The notes under the pieces: model-generated | The model's input: the letters and a program-made list of their open reading frames with translations, nothing else | Told to the model about the DNA's origin: nothing | Database searches by the model: none | DNA from: Arenibacter hampyeongensis | Lineage (GTDB): Bacteria; Bacteroidota; Bacteroidia; Flavobacteriales; Flavobacteriaceae | Length of the DNA stretch: 64,000 nt | Direction of reading: 5' to 3' | Assembly: GCF_002909255.1 (NCBI RefSeq) | Contig: NZ_PIOB01000002.1 | Coordinates: 558,001-622,000, forward strand | Made by a program: the position numbers and the translations under genes | Part shown: in pieces, positions 27,448-35,527 of the stretch | How the letters are laid out: the number at the start of each line of letters is the position of its first letter | How positions within the stretch are numbered: position 1 is the first letter of the stretch

Positions 27448-27582
27448 AATCCTTATTGTTTCAAAGTTACTTAAAATCAAAAAATATGCCTTATATCCCT
27501 TGCCAAAAAATGTTAACAATTACGGCAGTATCACCTATTGGGCATGCAAAGCCGGAAGAATAGGAAAAGTAAATTATAAAGG

Positions 27583-28065
27583 CTACTTTCCTAGGCTGGC
27601 CATTTTTATGGCAGCTATTGCGGCCTCAGCTCCCTTATTGCCATGTTTGCCGCCACTTCGGTCAATGGCCTGTTGCATATTGTTGTCCGTTAAAACGCAA
27701 AAAATAACCGGCACTTCCGTTCTTACGTTTAGGTCCATTATTCCTTGGGCCGTAGCGCTACAAACAAAATCGAAATGTTTGGTTTCCCCCTGGATTACGC
27801 TACCGATCGCGATAACTGCATCCACTTTCAGGGTTTCTATCATTTTTTTGGCACCAAAAGTAAGCTCAAAACTCCCAGGAACATTCCAGCGAATAATATT
27901 CCCCTCCTTGGCACCACAATCCAAAAGGGCGCTCAAAGCTCCGTTGTAAAGTCCTTCGGTAATGTCCTCATTCCACTCTGAAACAACAATCCCAAACCGA
28001 AAATCATTCGCGCTTGGGATTGCAGTTTTATCGTAAGCCGATAAATTTTTATTAGCCGTAGCCAT
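27583..28065 (-). CDS. ribH: 6,7-dimethyl-8-ribityllumazine synthase
   Basis: RibH condenses 5-amino-6-ribitylamino-uracil with dihydroxybutanone phosphate, the step before riboflavin. The 160-residue protein shows the conserved SEWNEDITEGLYNGA start, VPGSFELTFGAKK, IGSVIQGETKHFDFVCSA (with the His that acts in catalysis) and GVLT-like CVLTDNNMQQAIDR near the end, plus KHGNKGAEAA. It usually forms 60-mer or decamer shells. It follows the TPR-protein gene after 4 nt. No FMN riboswitch is recognised upstream. Confidence 0.95.
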   Translation of the reverse strand: MATANKNLSAYDKTAIPSANDFRFGIVVSEWNEDITEGLYNGALSALLDCGAKEGNIIRWNVPGSFELTFGAKKMIETLKVDAVIAIGSVIQGETKHFDFVCSATAQGIMDLNVRTEVPVIFCVLTDNNMQQAIDRSGGKHGNKGAEAAIAAIKMASLGK

Positions 28066-28069
28066 ACTA

Positions 28070-28831
28070 TTAGTTTTTTGCCTTGCCTATAAATGCATCA
28101 ATAGTCCTAGCCTCATCAGAGCTTGGGTATTCATCCTTTATACTTTGAAAATATTTTAATGCCTTACCATTTTCCTTCAATTCCAAAGCGGTAACACCAG
28201 CTTTATACAAAAATTTTGGAGTAGTAAAGTCATTGGCACTATGGGCAAAAGCCTGCTCATAATATCCCAAGGCATCACTAGGCTGGTTCAATTGAAGAAA
28301 AGCATCACCCAAACCACCTTTTGCCAAGGCACCCAAAATTAAATCATCGGATGAAAATCCTTCCAAGTACTTAATGGCTTCATCGTATTTCTGCATATTC
28401 AAAAAAGCCATCCCAGCCGAATATTTGGCTAAATTGGCAGCGGGAGTACCATTGTACTCTTCAATAATATCCAAAAAACCATATTTACCTTCTGCCCCGT
28501 TCAAGGCTAGGGTAAACAAGGAATCCTTTTCAGTAGTCGCGGTTAAGGCTTGATCAAAATATTGCTGAGGATATAGCATCTCGTTGGCAGCACTTTCTTC
28601 CTTTGGCTTTTCTACAAATTGAAAGTAGGCCATATATCCTAAAACGGTTACGGCAATTACCCCAATTACTCCAAGAATATAATTTTGATTCCGGGAGACC
28701 CATTCTTCCGATCTGGACGCTCCTTCATCCAACGAACTAAATACCTCTGCAGTTGTACTTTCCTGCTCATCCAACAAATTCTCCTCCTCTTTATTTTTTG
28801 GTTTAAAACCTCTTTTCTTGTAAGTTGCCAT
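28070..28831 (-). CDS. Membrane-anchored tetratricopeptide-repeat protein (YfgM-like)
   Basis: The 253-residue protein begins with a charged cytoplasmic segment (MATYKKRGFKPKNKEEENL), has one membrane helix (about 51-72) and then TPR-like helices, for example NLAKYSAGMAFLNMQKYDEAIKYLEGF and PSDALGYYEQAFAHS. Its build resembles YfgM/ancillary SecYEG translocon proteins, but the exact role in Bacteroidota is unknown. It is the first gene of a seven-gene minus-strand operon, divergent from recF. A -7 box lies just upstream. Confidence 0.75.
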   Translation of the reverse strand: MATYKKRGFKPKNKEEENLLDEQESTTAEVFSSLDEGASRSEEWVSRNQNYILGVIGVIAVTVLGYMAYFQFVEKPKEESAANEMLYPQQYFDQALTATTEKDSLFTLALNGAEGKYGFLDIIEEYNGTPAANLAKYSAGMAFLNMQKYDEAIKYLEGFSSDDLILGALAKGGLGDAFLQLNQPSDALGYYEQAFAHSANDFTTPKFLYKAGVTALELKENGKALKYFQSIKDEYPSSDEARTIDAFIGKAKN

Positions 28832-28852
28832 TTTTGAATTTTATTAATCGCG

Positions 28853-28860
28853 CAAAAATA
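28853..28860 (-). promoter_or_regulatory. -7 box (TATTTTTG) before the TPR gene
   Basis: CAAAAATA on the plus strand reads TATTTTTG on the minus strand. Transcription would start near 28846, about 15 nt before the ATG of the TPR protein. No well-spaced -33 element was seen. Confidence 0.4.
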
Positions 28861-28896
28861 AAGTTTTTATCCAAAACCGAACGGGTATTTATTCGT

Positions 28897-28904
28897 TATT
28901 TTTG
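28897..28904 (+). promoter_or_regulatory. -7 box (TATTTTTG) before recF
   Basis: TATTTTTG fits TAnnTTTG and would give a leader of about 45 nt before the recF start. It forms a divergent pair with the minus-strand box 36 nt to the left. No clear TTG lies at the expected spacing. Confidence 0.35.
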
Positions 28905-28956
28905 GATATTTTATAGATTCCGAGAGGAATAGAAAATAAATATTTTAAGACCCAGA

Positions 28957-30036
28957 ATGTTTCTAAAGAAATTATCACTTATAAATTATAAAAACTTTGC
29001 CTCCGAAAATTTCGAATTCGATGCCAAAATCAATTGTTTTGTGGGCGATAATGGCGTGGGAAAAACGAACGTTCTAGATGCCATTTACCACCTTTCCTTT
29101 GGAAAAAGCTATTTCAATCCAGTTGCGACCCAAAATATAAAACACGATGAGGATTTTTTCGTAATCGATGGGGAATTCCATAAAAACGACAGGGAGGAAA
29201 AGATTCTGTGCAGCCTTAAAAAGGGGTTGAAAAAAATCATAAAACGCAACGGCAAGGCCTACGAAAAATTCTCTGACCATATTGGCTTCCTACCCTTGGT
29301 TATTATTTCCCCAGCTGATCGCGATTTAATAATAGAAGGTAGTGAAACCCGTAGAAAATTTATGGATGGGGTCATTTCCCAATCCGACAAGGAATACCTG
29401 CAAAATCTGATCAAGTACAACAAAACCCTTAGCCAGAGAAATTCCCTACTAAAGTATTTTGCCGTCAACCAAACTTTTGACAGGACAAGCTTGGAGGTTT
29501 ACAATGAGCAACTGCAGGAATACGGCAGCAGAATTTTCACCAAAAGGGCTGAATTTCTGGAAGCGTTCATACCCATATTCAAGGAACAATACCTCGCAAT
29601 ATCCGGGGGTAAGGAACCTGTAGATTTAACATATGATAGTAAGCTATTGGACAATGATCTATTAACTTTATTGGAAAGGAATCTAGAAAAGGATAAAGCG
29701 CTCCAATATACCAGTGTGGGCACGCATAAAGACGACCTTAACTTTGAAATAGACGGGCATCCCATAAAAAAATTTGGAAGTCAGGGGCAACAAAAATCTT
29801 TTTTGATCGCCTTGAAATTGGCTCAGTTCTACTTTATAAAAAAACAGGCCGGGACAACCCCCTTATTACTACTGGATGATATTTTTGACAAATTGGATGA
29901 AAGCCGGGTGGCCCATATCATTCATTTGGTAGACGAAGATAATTTTGGACAGATATTCCTTAGCGATACCCATGCGGATAGAACCGAAGAGATTATAAAG
30001 AAGATACACCAATCCTATAAGATATTTAAGCTGTAG
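28957..30036 (+). CDS. recF: DNA replication and repair protein RecF
   Basis: The SMC-like ATPase of 359 residues shows Walker [10 protein letters not shown] (about 30-38), the arm region, the signature GSQGQQKSF and Walker [13 protein letters not shown]. RecF binds gapped DNA with RecO and RecR to load RecA at stalled forks. It is divergent from the TPR gene and is followed by a lipoprotein gene after 1 nt and a DUF721 gene, likely one operon of three. A common companion of the replication origin in many bacteria, here in the same window as gyrB and parAB. Confidence 0.95.
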   Translation: MFLKKLSLINYKNFASENFEFDAKINCFVGDNGVGKTNVLDAIYHLSFGKSYFNPVATQNIKHDEDFFVIDGEFHKNDREEKILCSLKKGLKKIIKRNGKAYEKFSDHIGFLPLVIISPADRDLIIEGSETRRKFMDGVISQSDKEYLQNLIKYNKTLSQRNSLLKYFAVNQTFDRTSLEVYNEQLQEYGSRIFTKRAEFLEAFIPIFKEQYLAISGGKEPVDLTYDSKLLDNDLLTLLERNLEKDKALQYTSVGTHKDDLNFEIDGHPIKKFGSQGQQKSFLIALKLAQFYFIKKQAGTTPLLLLDDIFDKLDESRVAHIIHLVDEDNFGQIFLSDTHADRTEEIIKKIHQSYKIFKL

Positions 30037-30037
30037 T

Positions 30038-30454
30038 ATGCGATATATTTATTTTTTTATAGCACTAAATAGCCTAATTGGCTGTCAAGACAAAATAAAC
30101 CAAATAGACCTGCCTTATTTGAACGGCTATTGGGAGATTGAAAAAGTTTCTTTTCCAGATGGCACCGATAAGGAATATACCGTCAACACAAGTGTGGACT
30201 ACATTGAAATTAACGCCCTTAAAGGATATCGAAAAAAGGTACAACCAAAATTTAATGGAACCTACGATACCTCCAATGATGCAGAAATGTTTACTATTCA
30301 TGAAAAAGATGGTGTTTTCACCATAAACTATACCACTGGACTGAGCGAATGGCATGAAAAAATCATTAGTCTATCTGAAAATAGCTTTACGGTGCTAAGT
30401 GAGGATAATTTAAAATACCACTACAAAAGATTTGAACCCATTAATATCAAATAA
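30038..30454 (+). CDS. Small lipoprotein, lipocalin-like length
   Basis: The 138-residue protein has a type II signal peptide with lipobox LIGC (Cys16), so it is exported and acylated. The remaining ~120 residues are mostly beta-forming (LNGYWEIEKVSFPDGTDKEY, FNGTYDTSNDAEMFTI, DGVFTINYTTG), like lipocalin-type lipid-binding domains. No enzymatic motif is visible and the function is unknown. It is squeezed between recF (1-nt gap) and the DUF721 gene (2-nt gap) and probably shares their transcript. Confidence 0.7.
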   Translation: MRYIYFFIALNSLIGCQDKINQIDLPYLNGYWEIEKVSFPDGTDKEYTVNTSVDYIEINALKGYRKKVQPKFNGTYDTSNDAEMFTIHEKDGVFTINYTTGLSEWHEKIISLSENSFTVLSEDNLKYHYKRFEPINIK

Positions 30455-30456
30455 GA

Positions 30457-30753
30457 ATGGCCAAGAGAAAAAATGACAACCTTCGCCTAGGTGAAGCCTT
30501 ACAGGAATTTATTTCTGAAAATAAATTACAAAAGGGAATGGACCGGGTAAATGCACGTGAAGCATGGATAAATCTAATGGGCAATGGCGTAAATAATTAT
30601 ACTACGGCCATAGAATTACGGAACGACACCCTTTTTGTATCACTTTCCTCCTCGGTGCTAAGAGAGGAGCTAAGCCATGGCAAATCCAAAATCATAAAGT
30701 TATTGAACGAGGAATTGGGGAAAAATCTAATCACAAAAATTGTTCTGAGATAA
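30457..30753 (+). CDS. DUF721 (DciA-like) protein
   Basis: The 98-residue protein consists almost entirely of a DUF721 domain: LGEALQEFISENKLQKGMDRVNAREAWINLMG followed by TTAIELRNDTLFVSLSSSVLREELSHGKSKIIKLLNEELG. Members related to DciA load the replicative helicase DnaB in bacteria without DnaC. The characteristic KH-like half is intact and there is no long C-terminal tail. Its neighbours recF and the bidirectional terminator immediately downstream mark it as the last gene of the operon. Confidence 0.8.
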   Translation: MAKRKNDNLRLGEALQEFISENKLQKGMDRVNAREAWINLMGNGVNNYTTAIELRNDTLFVSLSSSVLREELSHGKSKIIKLLNEELGKNLITKIVLR

Positions 30754-30772
30754 ACTTCCGGCATGGACAAAC

Positions 30773-30804
30773 AAAAAAACCACGCTTAAAGGCGTGGTTT
30801 TTTT
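30773..30804. terminator. Bidirectional intrinsic terminator between DUF721 and ndk
   Basis: Stem AACCACGC/GCGTGGTT with a 6-nt loop (TTAAAG) is flanked by A7 on the left and T7 on the right, so it can stop transcription from both convergent sides: the recF operon (plus) and ndk (minus). Confidence 0.9.
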
Positions 30805-30821
30805 GTCAGGAATATGGATTA

Positions 30822-31241
30822 TTAAAAAATTTCCCTTCCTGCAAAATGAAATGCACCTTCGATAGCTGCATTTTCGTCACTATCAGAACCGTGAACCGCA
30901 TTTTCCGCTATTGAAGTTGCAAACAATTTACGAATAGTACCTTCAGCTGCATCAGCAGGATTTGTTGCACCGATCAAGGCACGAAAATCTTCAACGGCGT
31001 TATCCTTTTCCAATATAGCGGATACAATTGGTCCTCTGGTCATAAAGTCTACCAATTCTCCGAAAAAAGGACGCTCTTTATGTATTGCATAAAACGCTTG
31101 GGCATCCCTTTTGCTCAATTGCGTATATTTCATTGCCACAATCTTAAATCCGGCCGATGTTATTTTGTCCAAAATTCCACCAATATGCCCATTCTCAACG
31201 GCATCTGGCTTTAACATGGTAAATGTTCTATTTGTACTCAT
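30822..31241 (-). CDS. ndk: Nucleoside-diphosphate kinase
   Basis: Ndk equilibrates nucleoside di- and triphosphates through a phosphohistidine. The 139-residue protein has [17 protein letters not shown] near the start and the catalytic motif NAVHGSDS near residue 113-120. The start at 31241 ([10 protein letters not shown]) is preferred over upstream in-frame ATGs because a well-formed promoter lies just upstream. Length and motifs are typical. It converges on the recF operon and ends at the shared terminator. Confidence 0.97.
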   Translation of the reverse strand: MSTNRTFTMLKPDAVENGHIGGILDKITSAGFKIVAMKYTQLSKRDAQAFYAIHKERPFFGELVDFMTRGPIVSAILEKDNAVEDFRALIGATNPADAAEGTIRKLFATSIAENAVHGSDSDENAAIEGAFHFAGREIF

Positions 31242-31258
31242 TACTTTAAAATTTTGCG

Positions 31259-31288
31259 CAAAAATACGTTTTATTCTACAAATCGCAA
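31259..31288 (-). promoter_or_regulatory. ndk promoter, TTG-N19-TATTTTTG
   Basis: On the minus strand TTG (31286-31288) and TATTTTTG (31259-31266) are separated by 19 nt, the standard spacing of the Bacteroidota housekeeping promoter. Transcription would begin about 10 nt before the ndk start at 31241. Confidence 0.7.
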
Positions 31289-31560
31289 TATTTAGGGAAT
31301 ATCTTGTGGTAATTACCACATTTCATCGTCAACTATTTCCTTTCCCCGGCAAACCGAGCGATAAGTCAATATTTTGAAATCCTTTTTCCACATAGAAACT
31401 GTTTATAATATGTTTTTAGAATCTACTTTGAAGTTTTTTTACAAAATCTAGGCCTTTTGAGGCGTATCACAAAGGCTAAGTGACGAGAAAATAACAAGCA
31501 GCTGGCAAAAAAAGGCAAAAATAGAACTGAAGGATAAAATTTAAATAGTTTCTTAGTCCC

Positions 31561-31568
31561 TATATTTG
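31561..31568 (+). promoter_or_regulatory. -7 box (TATATTTG) before the 50-residue gene
   Basis: TATATTTG is a perfect TAnnTTTG and would start transcription near 31575, about 57 nt before the ATG at 31632. No TTG lies at the ideal distance. The rest of 31289-31631 holds nothing I recognise. Confidence 0.4.
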
Positions 31569-31631
31569 CACCTATTACAAATTGGACAGGCAACTAATTT
31601 TGGTACTTACCCATTAAAATATCAATAAAGG

Positions 31632-31784
31632 ATGAAAAAGGCTTTCTTTAAATTTTTGGCAAAAATGAATAAGTTGTTATTGCCATCCTATTCGAAACAA
31701 CAGTTGGACCTTTCCAAGGCCACAAAAATTCAAATGGTAATTATTGGATGGCGGTACTTAGTAACCACTAATGCCCTGGATTAA
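31632..31784 (+). CDS. Conserved-looking 50-residue protein (often labelled SsrA-binding protein)
   Basis: An intact ATG-to-TAA frame encodes 50 residues beginning MKKAFFKFLAKMNKLLLPSY and ending in IIGWRYLVTTNALD. It is basic and amphipathic, with KQQLDLSKATKIQ in the middle. From memory, short flavobacterial proteins of this build are annotated as SsrA-binding proteins, yet it is far shorter than SmpB and has none of its barrel motifs, so that name is doubtful. A TATATTTG promoter box lies upstream, and the frame ends 4 nt into the convergent apt gene. Coding reality is likely; function is unknown. Confidence 0.65.
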   Translation: MKKAFFKFLAKMNKLLLPSYSKQQLDLSKATKIQMVIIGWRYLVTTNALD

Positions 31785-32293
31785 TACTGTATAAGGGAAG
31801 CTACAGGGTATCCGGACAATTTTTCCCTACCCTTTAAAAAATAAAGTTCCATTAAAAAATTGCACTGAACCACTTCTCCACCCAACTTTTCTACTAGTTT
31901 ACAAACAGCTTTTGCCGTTCCTCCTGTGGCTAGGACATCATCATGAATAAGTACCCTCTCCCCTTTTAAAATACTATCTACGTGAATTTCAAGCACATCT
32001 GAACCATATTCCAACTCATATGATTCACTAATTATTTGATGGGGTAATTTTCCGCGTTTTCTTACAGGAACAAATCCGGCATTGAGGCGTGTAGCCAACA
32101 TAGGGGCAAAGATAAACCCCCGACTTTCCATGCCCACCACCTTATCTATCTCCATATTTTCAATCAAATGAAATAAGGCGTCCCCCGCTCCAGCCAAGGC
32201 CTCTGCATTCTGCAATAGGGGGGTTATATCTTTAAAAGTAATTCCATCCCCAGGGAAATTCGGGATATCGCGTACAAATTTTTTAAAATCCAT
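31781..32293 (-). CDS. apt: Adenine phosphoribosyltransferase
   Basis: Apt converts adenine and PRPP to AMP in purine salvage. The 170-residue protein has FKDITPLLQ, GMESRGFIFAP (base-site region), FVPVRKRGKLP and the PRPP-binding loop VLIHDDVLATGGTA. All family landmarks are intact. Its 3' end overlaps the small 50-residue gene by 4 nt on the opposite strand, and it is divergent from the tRNA-Arg gene. Confidence 0.96.
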   Translation of the reverse strand: MDFKKFVRDIPNFPGDGITFKDITPLLQNAEALAGAGDALFHLIENMEIDKVVGMESRGFIFAPMLATRLNAGFVPVRKRGKLPHQIISESYELEYGSDVLEIHVDSILKGERVLIHDDVLATGGTAKAVCKLVEKLGGEVVQCNFLMELYFLKGREKLSGYPVASLIQY

Positions 32294-32313
32294 TTATTTT
32301 GGCTGTTGTAATT

Positions 32314-32343
32314 TTGTGGTAAATTTAAAAAGAAATATATTTG
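32314..32343 (+). promoter_or_regulatory. tRNA-Arg promoter, TTG-N19-TATATTTG
   Basis: TTG (32314-32316) and TATATTTG (32336-32343) are spaced by exactly 19 nt, the canonical Bacteroidota promoter. A short leader with a CCCGT/ACGGG hairpin precedes the tRNA. Confidence 0.75.
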
Positions 32344-32378
32344 CAGCCCGTTAAACGGGAAGAATGAATTTTTATATT

Positions 32379-32455
32379 GGCCTCGTGGCGCAACTGAATA
32401 GCGCATCTGATTACGGCTCAGAAGGTTACTGGTTTGAATCCAGTCGAGGTCACCA
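32379..32455 (+). tRNA. tRNA-Arg (anticodon ACG)
   Basis: A full cloverleaf can be drawn: acceptor GGCCTCG/CGAGGTC with one G-U pair, D-stem GCGC/GCGC, anticodon stem TCTGA/TCAGA with loop TTACGGC (anticodon ACG), and T-arm ACTGG-TTTGAAT-CCAGT. The discriminator is A at 32452 and CCA is encoded (32453-32455). The gene stands alone with its own promoter and terminator. Confidence 0.95.
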
Positions 32456-32464
32456 CAAGCAAGA

Positions 32465-32498
32465 AACCACGTCCTTTTAGACGTGGTTCTTTTTTTTT
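32465..32498 (+). terminator. Terminator of tRNA-Arg
   Basis: Stem AACCACGTC/GACGTGGTT (9 bp, loop CTTTTA) followed by C and a run of nine T, directly behind the tRNA. Confidence 0.9.
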
Positions 32499-32609
32499 AT
32501 GAAAAAATGGAGCTTGCTCAAAATTTTGGAATGAAAAAAATTGTATAAAACCCTGGGAGAAGTTTTAATCACTTTTAAGGAACCAACCCAAGTGTCGAGA
32601 TATTAAACC

Positions 32610-32755
32610 GGAGACCCCGCCAAAAAGGCGGACTTCGTTCGACTATCGCATTTCAATGAGCCTACGGCTATTAAAATACGTGTCTCACAAATAAGTCAAC
32701 AAAAAGTTGAAAACAGAGCAAGCTAAATAACATAGCTTGCTTTTGTTTTTTTTGA
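32610..32755 (+). ncRNA. Orphan structured element with its own terminator (candidate small RNA)
   Basis: Behind the tRNA terminator, a GAGAC/GTCTC stem (32611-32615 with 32682-32686) encloses two hairpins: CGCC-AAAAA-GGCG and AGCC-TAC-GGCT. A strong intrinsic terminator (AGCAAGCTA/TAGCTTGCT, 32717-32741, then a T-rich run) follows 30 nt later although no gene ends here. The arrangement fits a small RNA or the remains of a lost transcription unit. No promoter was recognised. The remainder of 32756-32958 has no recognised feature besides weak inverted repeats. Confidence 0.3.
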
Positions 32756-32958
32756 TTGAAAATTTTTCTTTAGTTGGTACTTTACGCATTGACCAACGTT
32801 CGCTTGTTAGACCATGTTATTACATTCACTTCGTCACACCAACAACCTTACATAGGATCAAGGTTATTCTTAATTCTGAGTTTTAATAAAAGAATATTTT
32901 TATTTTTTATTATGATATTTATCATTTTATACAGGAGGTGGAACTCCTAACTTTTCCG

Positions 32959-32978
32959 GTTCAAAATTACTTTTGAAC
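32959..32978. promoter_or_regulatory. Palindrome and -7-like box at the nadA start (candidate operator)
   Basis: GTTCAAAA-TTAC-TTTTGAAC is a perfect 8-4-8 inverted repeat ending 2 nt before the nadA ATG. It contains TACTTTTG (32968-32975), a match to the -7 box, though a start this close would give a nearly leaderless message. A repressor bound here would block nadA transcription or translation. Confidence 0.35.
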
Positions 32979-32980
32979 TA

Positions 32981-33907
32981 ATGGATTTAAAAGAAAGAAT
33001 TAACACGTTAAGGCAAGAAAAGAACGCCGTAATTCTTGCGCATTACTACCAGCGGGACGAAATACAAGAAATTGCCGATTATGTTGGCGATAGTTTGGGG
33101 TTATCACAAATGGCTGCTGAGACCGATGCATCAATAATCGTATTTGCCGGGGTACACTTTATGGCAGAGACCGCAAAAATCCTAAATCCAACGAAAAAAG
33201 TGCTGTTGCCCGACTTAAGTGCAGGTTGTTCGTTGGCAGATTCTTGTCCGCCAGAGGCATTTTCAAAATTCATAAAAGCACACCCCGAGCATCTGGTAAT
33301 TACATATGTTAATTGTTCAGCAGAAATTAAAGCAATGAGCGACATTGTATGTACCTCCTCCAATGCCTTAAAAATAGTGGAGTCAGTGCCTAAGGAAAGA
33401 CCGATTATTTTTGCGCCCGACAAAAATTTGGGTCGCTACATAAGCAAAAAAACGGAAAGAGACCTATTGCTATGGGATGGTTCCTGTATAGTTCACGAAG
33501 CCTTTTCCCTGGATAAATTGTTGGCACTCTACAAGATATATCCCGAATCCAAAATAATAGCCCATCCCGAATCAGAGGAGCACATCTTAGATCTAGCTAC
33601 CTATATTGGTTCCACTGCCGGTATGATCAATTATGTAAAAACCCATCCCAAAGAACAGTTTATTGTTGCTACGGAAGCCGGTATATTACACAAAATGCAG
33701 CTAGAGGTCCCGACTACCGTTCTTATTCCGGCCCCAGCAGAGGAAGATAACACCTGCGCCTGTAGCGAATGTGCCTTTATGAAAGTCAATACCCTTCAAA
33801 AAATTTATGATTGTCTTTTAAATGAAACACCACAAATAGAAGTCGAAGAGGACATAAGGTTACGGGCACTACAACCTATTCAAAGAATGTTGGAATTATC
33901 GAAATAA
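32981..33907 (+). CDS. nadA: Quinolinate synthase A
   Basis: NadA condenses iminoaspartate with dihydroxyacetone phosphate to quinolinate, using a [4Fe-4S] cluster. The 308-residue protein shows [46 protein letters not shown] (cluster Cys) and the C-terminal [10 protein letters not shown], which supply cluster ligands and are all present. nadB follows after 1 nt, so the two enzymes that hand on unstable iminoaspartate are co-translated. Confidence 0.96.
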   Translation: MDLKERINTLRQEKNAVILAHYYQRDEIQEIADYVGDSLGLSQMAAETDASIIVFAGVHFMAETAKILNPTKKVLLPDLSAGCSLADSCPPEAFSKFIKAHPEHLVITYVNCSAEIKAMSDIVCTSSNALKIVESVPKERPIIFAPDKNLGRYISKKTERDLLLWDGSCIVHEAFSLDKLLALYKIYPESKIIAHPESEEHILDLATYIGSTAGMINYVKTHPKEQFIVATEAGILHKMQLEVPTTVLIPAPAEEDNTCACSECAFMKVNTLQKIYDCLLNETPQIEVEEDIRLRALQPIQRMLELSK

Positions 33908-33908
33908 A

Positions 33909-35498
33909 ATGGTGCATGCAAATTTTCTTGTAATAGGCTCGGGAGTGGCAGGATTGACTTACGCCGTAAAGATTGCCCAGAGATTCCCCGATAAGACCGT
34001 AATTATAGTCACTAAGGCAGATGAGCATGAATCCAATACAAAATACGCCCAAGGTGGTGTTGCCGTTGTATTGGATTTAGAGGAAGATTCTTTTCAAAAA
34101 CACATACAAGACACCTTGGTTGCGGGAGACGGTTTGTGTGATGAGGCCGTGGTTGAAATGGTCATAAAGGAAGGTCCCCAACGGCTCAGGGAATTAATGC
34201 TCTGGGGTGCCAGTTTTGATATTAATGATTCCGGTAAGTTGGATTTAGGAATTGAAGGTGGACACTCGGAATACCGGGTTGTTCACCATAAGGATATTAC
34301 CGGGTTCGAGATTGAGCGTGCATTACTGCAACAAGTTCATAAATTCCCCAATGTCACTGTTTTATCCTATCATTTTGCATTGGACCTGATTACTGAACAT
34401 CATCTTAATATTCCGGAATCCAAAAATATATCATGCTATGGCGCCTACGTATTAGATCAAAAGACAGGGGATATAATTACCATTAGGGCAGATAGTACCT
34501 TATTGGCATCGGGCGGCATTGGTCGTGTATATGGTCATACCACCAATCCAATAATTGCAACAGGGGACGGCATTGCAATGGCGTATAGGGCAAAAGCCGA
34601 AATTAAGGATATGGAGTTTGTGCAGTTTCATCCCACGGCCCTGTATAACAATAAAGATGGGCGATCATTTCTGATTTCTGAAGCGGTCAGGGGCTTTGGC
34701 GCCACTTTACGAGATAAAAAAGGACATAGATTTATGCCCATTTATGATAAACGTGCAGAATTGGCTTCGAGGGATATCGTATCCCAAAGTATTGATGCCG
34801 AGTTAAAAAAATCAGGCGATTCCCACGTCTTTTTAGATTGTACCCACATAGATATAAAGGCCTTTAAAAAACATTTTCCAAATATTTATCAAGAATGCTT
34901 ATTCAACCATATAGATATTGAAAAGGATTGGATTCCCGTTGTTCCTGCTTCACATTATCTTTGTGGCGGCATTGTTGTGGACAAGTACGGACAGACTTCG
35001 GTGGCCAACTTATTCGCCTGTGGTGAGTGCTCAAGAACAGGACTACACGGAGCCAACAGACTGGCTTCGAACTCCCTATTGGAAGCTTTGGTTTACGCCC
35101 ATAATATATTTGAATATCACACTGCACATCCGCCAGATCCCAACTACGCCTCCATTCCTGAATGGAATGATGACGGCACAAGCATTCCCAAAGAATATAT
35201 CCTGATACAACACAACCTTACCCAATTACAGGCCCTAATGCGGGATTATGTGGGAATTGTAAGAAGCAACAGGCGATTAACAAAAGCTGTTCGTCATCTA
35301 GATCTTATTTACAATGAGGTCGAGGAACTTTATAAAGGCGCAAAAATTAATACTGCGCTCTGTGAATTAAGAAATCTGGTGAATGTCGCGCATTTAATCA
35401 TTAGCCAATCATTGGAACGAAAGCTTAATAAAGGGAGTTATTACAATATAGACAATGTACAAACCGATATGGAAAGTCTGACAAAGGATCTGCTGTAA
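33909..35498 (+). CDS. nadB: L-aspartate oxidase
   Basis: NadB is an FAD enzyme that oxidises L-aspartate to iminoaspartate. The 529-residue protein shows the dinucleotide motif VIGSGVAGL near the start, KYAQGGVAVV, the substrate segment FVQFHPTALY and CGECSRTGLHGANRLASNSLLEALV, typical of the succinate dehydrogenase/L-aspartate oxidase family. The C-terminal helical domain is complete. It forms an operon with nadA (1-nt gap) and the DGC protein (29-nt gap). Confidence 0.96.
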   Translation: MVHANFLVIGSGVAGLTYAVKIAQRFPDKTVIIVTKADEHESNTKYAQGGVAVVLDLEEDSFQKHIQDTLVAGDGLCDEAVVEMVIKEGPQRLRELMLWGASFDINDSGKLDLGIEGGHSEYRVVHHKDITGFEIERALLQQVHKFPNVTVLSYHFALDLITEHHLNIPESKNISCYGAYVLDQKTGDIITIRADSTLLASGGIGRVYGHTTNPIIATGDGIAMAYRAKAEIKDMEFVQFHPTALYNNKDGRSFLISEAVRGFGATLRDKKGHRFMPIYDKRAELASRDIVSQSIDAELKKSGDSHVFLDCTHIDIKAFKKHFPNIYQECLFNHIDIEKDWIPVVPASHYLCGGIVVDKYGQTSVANLFACGECSRTGLHGANRLASNSLLEALVYAHNIFEYHTAHPPDPNYASIPEWNDDGTSIPKEYILIQHNLTQLQALMRDYVGIVRSNRRLTKAVRHLDLIYNEVEELYKGAKINTALCELRNLVNVAHLIISQSLERKLNKGSYYNIDNVQTDMESLTKDLL

Positions 35499-35527
35499 GT
35501 CTTTACACAAAATCTAAAATTGTTATA

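Noticed and set aside
27416-27949. Plus-strand open frame of 177 codons opposite ribH and the small membrane protein
   Set aside because: It is antisense to ribH, which is unambiguous, and its translation has no coherent motif.
28066-28069. FMN riboswitch upstream of ribH
   Set aside because: ribH follows the TPR gene after only 4 nt, leaving no room, and nothing like an RFN element lies upstream of the operon.
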